DNA of 16,760 nt from FEN-727 sp036508635 (GTDB lineage: Bacteria; Actinomycetota; Geothermincolia; Fen-727; Anoxymicrobiaceae): positions 1-16,760 of the forward strand of contig DATCGY010000152.1 in assembly GCA_036508635.1 (NCBI GenBank), given 5' to 3'. The notes under the pieces are model-generated. The model worked only from the letters and a program-made list of their open reading frames with translations. It did not search any database and had not been told where the DNA came from. Position numbers and translations under genes: made by a program. Below are positions 7,070 through 13,652 of the stretch, in pieces (position 1 is the stretch's first letter; every line of letters begins with the position of its first letter).

Positions 7070-8328
7070 GATGCCTTCACCTCATACACAGGTACTGGCC
7101 CGCAAGGGGGGGCTCGGAGAAGTTCTTCATAGAGCTGAGCGAGCGTATAGCGGCTGACGGAAACGACGTCACTGTCTTTACGACGGACGCCATAGACATC
7201 CAGCATTACTGGCTTCCCGGCAAGGAGCACATCGATATCGCCGAGGACGTCCACAACGACGTCCGCATACAACGCTTCGAAGTGATGAGGTTCCCGAAGC
7301 ACGCACAGGCGCTTCGCATACTCGGCAAGCTGCCGGGTACGACCGCAAAGAGCCTTTTCTCTTTCCCGTCCCCATTCGTACCCGGGATGCTCAGGAGCAT
7401 CTGGACGTCCGAGCGGTTCGATATCGTCCACGCCACGGCCCTTCCTTACGACTCGATACTGTACACGGCAAGCCGGATCGCCCGCAGGCAGGACATACCG
7501 CTGGTCATGTCTCCTTTCTTCCACCTGGGTGAGAGCGAGAACGACGACGTCAGGCGCCATTACACCCGGGCCAACCAGCTCGCCCTGGTCAAGAGCTCCG
7601 ACACGGTTTTCGTGCAGACCGACATAGAGCGCGACTTCCTGGCGCGAAACGGCTATCCGACTTCAAAGACCGTTTTGCTCGGAATGGGCATCAACCCCGG
7701 CGAGCTCGAGGACGGCCGGGGCGAGCGCTTCAGGCGCAAGCACGATATCATCGGGCCCATTGTCTGCTACATCGGGCCGAGGACGTATGATAAAGGTACG
7801 TTCACGCTGGTCCAGGCTATGGAGTCACTCTGGCGCAGCGGCGACCCGGCCACCCTCGTGCTGGCCGGGACTGACATAGAGGATTTCAGGCGTTACCACG
7901 AAAAGCTACCCGAGAATGTGAAGTCGAAGTGCCTGATGCTCGACTTCATATCCGACGAGGACAAGAGGGACCTGCTCGACGCATGCAGCCTCCTCGCGCT
8001 GCCTTCGAGGTCAGACTCGTTCGGCATCGTCTTTCTGGAGGCGTGGTTCTACGGGAAGCCCGTGGTGGGGGCTCGGGCGGGTGGTATCCCGGGGCTGGTG
8101 CGTGACGGGGTCGACGGCCTGCTCGTCCCGTTCGGAAATCACAGGGAGCTTGCGCTATCCATTCAGCGGCTTCTGCTCGACAAGAAATATGCGCGGGGGC
8201 TGGGGGAGGCCGGAAGGGAGCGCGTGCTCGAGGAGTTCACGTGGGACAGCAAGTACAGGGTGGTGAGGGGGCTCTACGAGGAGCTCACCGGCCTGCCCGG
8301 CGGTCCCGCTGGAATCCACGTAGCTTAG
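7066..8328 (+). CDS. GT-B glycosyltransferase, GT4 family
   Basis: The protein has 420 residues and starts at the ATG that overlaps the rmlD stop (ATGA). The N-terminus MRCLHLIHRYWPARGGSEKFF holds the GG-x-E donor loop at 15-18. The second domain reads PIVCYIGPRTYDKGTFTLVQAM (about 231-252). The nucleotide-sugar motif appears as D-x7-E, D317 and E325, in SRSDSFGIVFLEAWFYGKPVV; an Asp for the first Glu occurs in a known subset of GT4 enzymes. GGIPGLVRDGVDGLLVPFG completes a typical GT4 C-terminus. It acts in the cytoplasm on a nucleotide sugar, possibly dTDP-rhamnose given the gene next door, though that is only an inference. The gap to the next gene is 43 nt with no terminator. Confidence 0.9.
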   Translation: MRCLHLIHRYWPARGGSEKFFIELSERIAADGNDVTVFTTDAIDIQHYWLPGKEHIDIAEDVHNDVRIQRFEVMRFPKHAQALRILGKLPGTTAKSLFSFPSPFVPGMLRSIWTSERFDIVHATALPYDSILYTASRIARRQDIPLVMSPFFHLGESENDDVRRHYTRANQLALVKSSDTVFVQTDIERDFLARNGYPTSKTVLLGMGINPGELEDGRGERFRRKHDIIGPIVCYIGPRTYDKGTFTLVQAMESLWRSGDPATLVLAGTDIEDFRRYHEKLPENVKSKCLMLDFISDEDKRDLLDACSLLALPSRSDSFGIVFLEAWFYGKPVVGARAGGIPGLVRDGVDGLLVPFGNHRELALSIQRLLLDKKYARGLGEAGRERVLEEFTWDSKYRVVRGLYEELTGLPGGPAGIHVA

Positions 8329-8355
8329 ACGCCGGCAATGCACCTCCTCGCGCGC

Positions 8356-8362
8356 GAAAGGG
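8356..8362 (+). promoter_or_regulatory. Shine-Dalgarno GAAAGGG deciding the start at 8372
   Basis: GAAAGGG ends 9 nt before the ATG at 8372 but abuts the other in-frame ATG at 8363. Spacing therefore favours 8372, which also places the cofactor loop at the usual distance from the N-terminus. Confidence 0.5.
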
Positions 8363-8371
8363 ATGTTTAAC

Positions 8372-9400
8372 ATGCGAACGGCGGTAGTGGGAGCGGGGTC
8401 CATCGGTACGATCGCGGGAGCGCTGCTCAGCAAGGCGGGCCTGGAAGTCGTCCTCGTCGACGCCAACGAAGCACACGTCAACGCGCTCAATTCGAACGGT
8501 GCCACCGTCGTGGGATGCATGGAGCTCCAGACGCCGGTCCAGGCCGTGACCCCCGAGAGAACGCAGGGGGTCTTCGACCTCGTCCTGTACACGGCAAAAG
8601 CGACGTACGACGACGTCGCACTGCCCCAGGCGATCATGCACATGGACGAAAACAGCGTGCTTTTGACCCTGCAGAACGGGGTGCCCGAGGAGAAAGTCGC
8701 CGGATACGTGGGCAGGGAGCGGACTATCGGCGGCGCCGTCGGCTGGGGAGCGACCTGGAAGGAACCGGGAGTCTCCGAGCTGACCAGCATCCCCGAGGAC
8801 ATGACGTACGACATCGGGGAGCTGGACGGCCAGGTCACCAAACGCATCAAGAGCGTCAAAGAGGTGCTCGACAACGCCGGCGAGGCTATGATCACCGAGA
8901 ATCTCGTGGGCGTCAGGTGGACCAAGCTGCTGGTGAACGTCGCCATGTCGGGCCTATCTACGGTCCTCGACTGTAACTACGGCCAGATAGTCGACGACGA
9001 AAAGGCGAGCTACGCCGCGCTATGCGTCATGCTCGAGACGATAAGAGCCTCGCAGGGCCTGGGTATCTTGATGGAGCCGATGCAGGGGGTAAACCCCGTC
9101 GTGCTGCTCGACATAGCCAAAGAGAACCTCGAGGCCGCGAGAAACGTAATCAAGATGATCTACGATCCGCACCGGCTCATCGTGGGCAGCATGCTTCAGG
9201 ACCTCAAGAAGGGCTTGAAATGCGAGGTCGAGGCGCTCAACGGCTACCTGTCGGCGAAGTCGTTAGAGGCCTCGGTGCCGACGCCGGTCAACGACCAGGT
9301 AACGCGGATGATAAGGCTTATCGAAGAGCGGGACCTCGATTACAAGTGGTCCAATCTCGACAAGATCGAACTTCCAGAGATATCGATCTACTACGAATGA
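8372..9400 (+). CDS. Ketopantoate reductase (ApbA/PanE) family oxidoreductase
   Basis: The protein has 342 residues (345 if the ATG at 8363 is used). The N-terminal Rossmann domain has GAGSIG at 7-12. Residues matching the catalytic and substrate set of 2-dehydropantoate 2-reductase are all present: K76 in YTAKAT, N102 in LQNG, K185 and N189 in RWTKLLVNVA, and E285 in SMLQDLKKGLKCEVEALNG, where the usual ExD is ExE. It should be an active NADPH-dependent 2-oxo-acid reductase. Classical PanE makes pantoate for CoA. Here it lies between glycosyltransferases in one transcript direction, so it may instead make a hydroxy-acid substituent of the glycan; that is inference. A 7 bp inverted repeat follows its stop directly. 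It could also simply be a housekeeping gene carried in the operon. Confidence 0.87.
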   Translation: MRTAVVGAGSIGTIAGALLSKAGLEVVLVDANEAHVNALNSNGATVVGCMELQTPVQAVTPERTQGVFDLVLYTAKATYDDVALPQAIMHMDENSVLLTLQNGVPEEKVAGYVGRERTIGGAVGWGATWKEPGVSELTSIPEDMTYDIGELDGQVTKRIKSVKEVLDNAGEAMITENLVGVRWTKLLVNVAMSGLSTVLDCNYGQIVDDEKASYAALCVMLETIRASQGLGILMEPMQGVNPVVLLDIAKENLEAARNVIKMIYDPHRLIVGSMLQDLKKGLKCEVEALNGYLSAKSLEASVPTPVNDQVTRMIRLIEERDLDYKWSNLDKIELPEISIYYE

Positions 9401-9434
9401 GGCCAGGGCGTAACGCGACAAACGGGACCTGGCC
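9401..9434 (+). other. Intercistronic stem-loop GGCCAGG/CCTGGCC
   Basis: A perfect 7 bp inverted repeat, 9401-9407 with 9428-9434, begins immediately after the stop of the reductase gene. A further CGT/ACG pairing inside (9409-9411 with 9422-9424) is possible. No T-run follows, so it is not a standard intrinsic terminator. It may protect the upstream message or partly attenuate. Confidence 0.45.
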
Positions 9435-9452
9435 ACCGGGTTGTTACACCAA

Positions 9453-9457
9453 AGGAG
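9453..9457 (+). promoter_or_regulatory. Shine-Dalgarno AGGAG for the start at 9462
   Basis: AAAGGAGAGAG directly precedes the ATG at 9462, leaving 4 nt after AGGAG. This rules in 9462 over the upstream in-frame TTG at 9441, which would put the ribosome site inside the gene. Confidence 0.7.
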
Positions 9458-9461
9458 AGAG

Positions 9462-9932
9462 ATGCAGGCTAAAGGGGTGGACGTAGACCAGTTGATGGAA
9501 GAGGTCAACAGGGCGGTGGCGGCACCTGACACCCTGCTCGCGGACTTCTGGAAAGAGCAGAGGACGCAATCCCCCAACCTGTCATTCCTGTACCCACCGT
9601 ACTCAAAGACGCTCGTGGTCAACCTCGACATGGTCAGCCGCAACTGGGAGATCGACCCGGAGTTCGAGCTCGGCTCGCGGCGGCGCGGTGTTGGCAAGCT
9701 CGTCATAACATTCAAGCGGGCGGTGCGATCCGCGCTTCGCTGGTATATAAACCCCATCGTCCACCAGGTGAGAAAGTTCAACATGCTGGTCACGCGAACC
9801 CTCCACGACCTGGCCAACAACCTCGAAGAGGTCTCCGGCAGGGTCACCGAGCTCGAGAAAGCATCCCTCGAACAGCGCCTCGCGGACCTGGAGAACAGGC
9901 TCGAAAGCCTCGAGAAAGGGGATGGCGAGTAG
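9462..9932 (+). CDS. Small glycan-locus module protein with C-terminal coiled coil
   Basis: The protein has 156 residues and no enzymatic domain. The N-terminus VDVDQLMEEVNRAV (7-20) is helical. Residues 61-115 repeat the module of the protein at 5029-5994: NWEI for SWEV, RRGVGKLVITFKR for KRGIGPLVIFAKR, and NPIVHQVRKFNMLV for GPIQREQTAFNRHV. The KRAVRSALRWYINPI part is amphipathic with aromatic residues and could lie on the membrane surface. Residues 113-152 are a heptad-like coiled coil (LEEVSGRVTELEKASLEQRLADLENRLESLEK). I know this kind of segment as the N-terminal part of glycan-locus methyltransferase and glycosyltransferase proteins; here it stands alone. It may dock or dimerise the GT2 fusion enzyme encoded next, whose GTG start shares one base with its stop. 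Confidence 0.7.
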   Translation: MQAKGVDVDQLMEEVNRAVAAPDTLLADFWKEQRTQSPNLSFLYPPYSKTLVVNLDMVSRNWEIDPEFELGSRRRGVGKLVITFKRAVRSALRWYINPIVHQVRKFNMLVTRTLHDLANNLEEVSGRVTELEKASLEQRLADLENRLESLEKGDGE

Positions 9933-11734
9933 TGGCGGCGGTGCGGCCGGTAAGCCTCATCGTCCTGTCTTGGAACGGTCTGGACGTCACTCGCGCGTGC
10001 GTCACGTCCGTGCTCGAGAAGACGACCCACCCGGATTTCAGAGTAGTCGCGGTCGACAACGCCAGCACTGATGGCACGCGCGAGTTCCTCCGCTCCGTAG
10101 AGGGCATCACCTTGATCGAGAACGAAGAGAACCTCGGTTTCGTCAAGGGCAACAACGCCGGGATCCACGCGACGGACACGGACGTGGTGTTACTCAACAA
10201 CGATACCGAGATGATCCAGGGCGACTGGCTCGAGCGCATGCAGGCTGTGGCGTACTCGGCCCAGGATATCGGCGTCGTCGGTTGCCGCCTCGTCAACGCG
10301 GAGGGCAATCTCGTGCATGCCGGTACGTACATGCCGGTCCCGAGCTACTGGGGCCAGGAGTACCCGGGGGACGAGAAGGACATCGGCCAGTACACCACTG
10401 ACGCCGAGGTGGAGGCGGTCATATTCGCCTGCGCATACATAAAGCGCGAGGTCATCGACAAGGTCGGCGCGCTCGATGAAGATTATTTTTCCTACTTCGA
10501 GGACACTGATTACTGCATGAAGGCGCGCGCCGCCGGCTACCGCGTCTTCAGGTGCGGGAGCGCTACGGTGAAGCACCTCGAGAACGCGTCGACCGACCTG
10601 AACCGCATGGACTTTTCCGGAACGTTCCGACGCTCGCGGGAGACGTTCCTGGGCAAGTGGAAAGACGCGGTCGACGCAAGATACACCCGCAAGCTGACGT
10701 GGCATTCCTTCATCTCGGGCGACGACGAATACGCACGGGTCAGCGCGAAGCTGCTCTGGGCGCTCGACCGCGCCGGTGTCGATGTGAACCTCGGTTTCCT
10801 CGAAGGCGCGGAGCGGGCCGAGCTCGCGGATTTCAGGATAAACGATATGAAGAACAGGGGACGCGACCGTGCCCGCACGCAGATCCTCTTCGGGCCGCCG
10901 GACATGCTCTCGCGCGCGGACGGCTCGTACAACATCGGTTACGTCTTCACCCCGTACGACCGCTTCAAGCCCGAGTGGGTGAAAGAGCTGAACAGGCTTG
11001 ACGAAATCTGGGTACCGGACGAGTTCCAGCGCCAGGCGGCGATCGCATCCGGTGTGAAAAAGGACGTTCGCGTCGTCGAGTTCGGTGTCGACCCCGACTA
11101 CTTGAACCCCTGTATCCGGGGGCATGCGCTCGAGGGCAGGTTCGTGTTCCTGGCCCCGGTCACGTGGGGGCCCGGCGAGGCCTGGCAGACCCTCCTGCGC
11201 GCGTTCACCGATGAGTTCTCACCGGAGGAAAAGGTCGTCCTGGTGATGAACGTCACGTCGCCCTCACCCGGGGCTGAAGTTGAAGAAGGCGTCGAGGCCA
11301 TGGGATTGCCGTTCGACCGCGCTCCGGTTGTGTTCGTCATGGACCACGATATACCGCATTACCAGGACGGCTGCCTCTACAGGTCCGCGGATTGTCTCGT
11401 GCTCGTGGGGCGCCGGGCGGGACCCGGCCTCGAGATACTCGAGGCGCTGGCCTGCGGCGTTCCGGTCATCGCTGGGGAATGGGGCTCGCACTCGCAGCTG
11501 ATCGATGGAGTCGCCGCGTCGGGCGTCGAGACCGCTCTCGTGCCATCGCCCGAGCAGGATTGTGAATGGTCCGACCCATCGTACGCCAGGCTACGTGAAG
11601 CGCTTCGCGGCGCGCGCGACCGGGCCGGGGCCGCTCGCGAGAAGGCTCTCGAACTTTCCGCGCGCCTGCGCACCGAACGCTCCTGGGATAATATCGCGGC
11701 AAAGATGATCGAGAGGCTGGATGATATCCGATAA
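9932..11734 (+). CDS. Bifunctional glycosyltransferase: GT2 (GT-A) + GT-B domain fusion
   Basis: The protein has 600 residues and starts at GTG, with AGGGGA about 9 nt upstream. Residues 5-260 are a GT2 domain of the rhamnosyltransferase-like type: VSLIVLSWNG (7-16), VDNASTDGT (41-49), NLGFVKGNNAGI (67-78), the metal-binding NND at 89-91, and FSYFEDTDYC (186-195). Residues about 270-600 are a GT-B-like domain with the GYVFTPYDRFKPEWVKELNRLDEIWVPDEFQ stretch and EALACGVPVIAG near 504-515. In that second domain E504 is kept, but the residue eight before it is A496, so the E-x7-E pair is incomplete. Such fusions can add two sugars in sequence. Whether the second half is active is open. It is the central enzyme of the plus arm, with its stop inside the next gene. 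Confidence 0.87.
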   Translation: MAAVRPVSLIVLSWNGLDVTRACVTSVLEKTTHPDFRVVAVDNASTDGTREFLRSVEGITLIENEENLGFVKGNNAGIHATDTDVVLLNNDTEMIQGDWLERMQAVAYSAQDIGVVGCRLVNAEGNLVHAGTYMPVPSYWGQEYPGDEKDIGQYTTDAEVEAVIFACAYIKREVIDKVGALDEDYFSYFEDTDYCMKARAAGYRVFRCGSATVKHLENASTDLNRMDFSGTFRRSRETFLGKWKDAVDARYTRKLTWHSFISGDDEYARVSAKLLWALDRAGVDVNLGFLEGAERAELADFRINDMKNRGRDRARTQILFGPPDMLSRADGSYNIGYVFTPYDRFKPEWVKELNRLDEIWVPDEFQRQAAIASGVKKDVRVVEFGVDPDYLNPCIRGHALEGRFVFLAPVTWGPGEAWQTLLRAFTDEFSPEEKVVLVMNVTSPSPGAEVEEGVEAMGLPFDRAPVVFVMDHDIPHYQDGCLYRSADCLVLVGRRAGPGLEILEALACGVPVIAGEWGSHSQLIDGVAASGVETALVPSPEQDCEWSDPSYARLREALRGARDRAGAAREKALELSARLRTERSWDNIAAKMIERLDDIR

Positions 11735-13538
11735 CATCCCGGCCGGTGCCCCCGTCAAGGAAAGGGGAGACAAAGCGGGCCGGCGAGCGAGCCGTCAAGG
11801 CGCCGTCAAGGCGCGCGCCAGGGATCTTACGCGGGACCACTGGCCGTTACTGATCGTCTTCGCGATCATGGCCGTGGCTTTCGCGGTGAGGCTTTATTAC
11901 CTCGGTAAGCATACGGAGTACACGGCCGACAGCTATTATTTCCTTATACTCGCCAGGTCAATACGGGATACCTTCACCTACGCGGTGAGGGGCATAACCC
12001 ATACAAAGTACTTGCCCGGGTACCCCATCGCGATATGGCTCGGGAGCTACATCTTCGGCGGGTTCGCTCGCTCAGCAAACCTCATAGCCGTTCTCGGCGG
12101 GACTTTCACCGTGCTGGCGACGTACGGAATCGGCAGGGAGATCTTCAACAAGTGGGTCGGACTCGTGGCGGCGCTCCTCGTCGCGTTCCAGCCCACGTTC
12201 CTCAAGTGGACCGTGCTTCCGATGACCGAAGGCCTTTTCACGTTCCTTTTCGCCGGTGGCGTCTACATGCTCATAACCGGGTGCAAGAAAGCTTCGCCCG
12301 CCCGCCGCACGCTCGGCGCGATATCGGGCGGCTTGTGCTTCCTCGTGCGATGGGAGGGCATACTCTTCCTCCCTCTCATGGTCCTGATCATCCTTCTGTA
12401 TCTTAAGGGCTCGAAGCTGAGGGCCTGGGAGCCATTCGTGATGCTCGCGGTATTCGCAGGGCCAATGGCGATCTACGTTACGAGGAACCTCATCGTCACC
12501 GGCAAGGTCAGCTCCTACGTCGGAGAGTACAGGGAGTACAGTACGGACATCAGCTACCAGGTGTTCAAGCACAGGTTCAAGGTATATGCATGGAACGGTT
12601 TTTCCGACGCGCTTTTCGCGGTCCTCTTCTATCTAGGCATGGCGTGGTGCCTGTTGCGCCGCAAGTGGAAGGAGTTCCTCATACTTGGTGGATGGTTCGC
12701 GCTGTTCGTCGCGATGCACATGTTCTGGTACTACGCCTACGAGCGTTTCATGGCTCCGGCGATGCCCGTGGTCGGCATAGCCATCGGGTTCCTCCTCGTC
12801 GACCTTGCGATGCTGACCGCGGTCCGTTTCAAGGGAGCGGAGTGGCTCTTCAGCAGGCCGGGGGCAGGTGAGCCTCACGCCCGGGCCGGCGTTACCGGGC
12901 CGGGCGCCCGGGCGCCGTCCGACGGGGAACCTGGAGCCGGCGGCGAGACTGCCGGCCCCGATAGCTCGACTGTTCAGGAGGGTCCTAGTAGAGCCTCCCG
13001 CGAGAGAAAAGGACTTTCCAGGCCGCTGGTCCAGGTCGCCCAGGTTGCGGTCTACTGCGTTCTCGCGATCGCCCTGGTCGCGCTCGTGTGGCACGGCACC
13101 GCCCGCGCGGCTAACGTGATCACACAGGATTACAGGGCTTTTGCCGACGACCACGGAGGAAGGGGCATGGAGCAGGCCGCCGACTGGCTCAACGCGCATG
13201 CTCCCGGCCAACTTGTCGCGGCCGACGCCGGACCTTACTTCGACTGGTTATACTACCCTGGCGACGTCCTCTACATGAGGCCGGTGCCGTGGGACCTCCC
13301 TGTCGAGGAGGCCGACGTCACCTACGTGGACGCGCCCCGTCAGCTCTATTTGAGGGGTGTCCGCTACCTCGTTATCGGGCAGACGGAGAAAGGTGTCGAC
13401 GACGAGCTAGCGATATTCGGCATCGTCGGTCCCGTGCGAAAACAGGTCCGCCAGGTGGCAACCTGGGTAAACCGTTACGACTTTCCCACGCCACATGACC
13501 TGACGACCACGATATTCGAGGTTTTACCGCCGGGCTGA
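11721..13538 (+). CDS. Polytopic GT-C-type glycosyltransferase (GT39/PMT_2-like)
   Basis: The protein has 605 residues. The ATG overlaps the previous gene's end by 14 nt, and GAGAGG sits 4 nt upstream. After a basic cytoplasmic N-terminus, the first membrane segment is at about 41-61. It is followed by a short loop with ADSYYF (69-74), where D70 fits the catalytic Asp of GT-C enzymes, and then LPGYPIA. About nine more hydrophobic segments follow, with LVRWEGILFLP (208-218) and YYAYERFMAPAMP (337-349), both usual in the PMT_2/GT39 group. Residues 378-432 are a hydrophilic, Gly/Pro/Ala/Glu-rich linker between two membrane segments. A soluble extracytoplasmic domain makes up roughly residues 460-605. 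The likely donor is a polyprenyl-phosphate sugar; the acceptor is unknown. Confidence 0.82.
   Translation: MISDNIPAGAPVKERGDKAGRRASRQGAVKARARDLTRDHWPLLIVFAIMAVAFAVRLYYLGKHTEYTADSYYFLILARSIRDTFTYAVRGITHTKYLPGYPIAIWLGSYIFGGFARSANLIAVLGGTFTVLATYGIGREIFNKWVGLVAALLVAFQPTFLKWTVLPMTEGLFTFLFAGGVYMLITGCKKASPARRTLGAISGGLCFLVRWEGILFLPLMVLIILLYLKGSKLRAWEPFVMLAVFAGPMAIYVTRNLIVTGKVSSYVGEYREYSTDISYQVFKHRFKVYAWNGFSDALFAVLFYLGMAWCLLRRKWKEFLILGGWFALFVAMHMFWYYAYERFMAPAMPVVGIAIGFLLVDLAMLTAVRFKGAEWLFSRPGAGEPHARAGVTGPGARAPSDGEPGAGGETAGPDSSTVQEGPSRASRERKGLSRPLVQVAQVAVYCVLAIALVALVWHGTARAANVITQDYRAFADDHGGRGMEQAADWLNAHAPGQLVAADAGPYFDWLYYPGDVLYMRPVPWDLPVEEADVTYVDAPRQLYLRGVRYLVIGQTEKGVDDELAIFGIVGPVRKQVRQVATWVNRYDFPTPHDLTTTIFEVLPPG
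11791..11812 (+). repeat. 11 bp exact tandem repeat in coding sequence
   Basis: GCCGTCAAGGC occurs twice without a gap (11791-11801, 11802-11812) in the part encoding the basic N-terminus of the GT-C protein. A third copy of the core CCGTCAAGG lies at 11752-11760. The period is not a multiple of three, so gain or loss of a unit would shift the frame. Confidence 0.7.
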
Positions 13539-13554
13539 ACGAAAAATACTGTGA

Positions 13555-13576
13555 CCGGGCCATGAACAGGGCCCGG
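13555..13576 (+). other. Intercistronic stem-loop CCGGGCC/GGCCCGG
   Basis: A perfect 7 bp GC stem (13555-13561 with 13570-13576) encloses an 8 nt loop, 17 nt after the GT-C stop. No T-run follows, so read-through into the DUF2079 gene is expected. The rest of this 114 bp gap also holds CGTTC/GAACG (13616-13620 with 13631-13635) just ahead of the ribosome site. Confidence 0.45.
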
Positions 13577-13640
13577 GGTCTGGAAATAGTCAAACCGAGA
13601 CCGAGCACTTGATGGCGTTCTCGCTTGCGCGAACGGGAAC

Positions 13641-13646
13641 GAGAGG
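13641..13646 (+). promoter_or_regulatory. Shine-Dalgarno GAGAGG for the start at 13653
   Basis: GAGAGG is 6 nt from the ATG at 13653, a good fit. TTCTCG at 13618-13623 could pair with CGAGAG at 13640-13645 and cover the site. Confidence 0.65.
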
Positions 13647-13652
13647 TGGCAC

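Noticed and set aside
8155..8946. Long minus-strand open frame (263 codons) opposite the GT4/reductase boundary
   Set aside because: It crosses two well-supported plus-strand genes, is Ser/Thr/Pro-rich as antisense frames of GC-rich genes are, and has no recognisable motif.
9263..10168. Minus-strand open frame of 301 codons across the reductase, module and GT2 genes
   Set aside because: It is antisense to three supported genes with clear ribosome sites; its composition is typical of a shadow frame.
10190..11125. Minus-strand open frame of 311 codons inside the GT2/GT-B fusion
   Set aside because: The plus strand carries full GT2 motifs over the same bases; the antisense product has no domain pattern.
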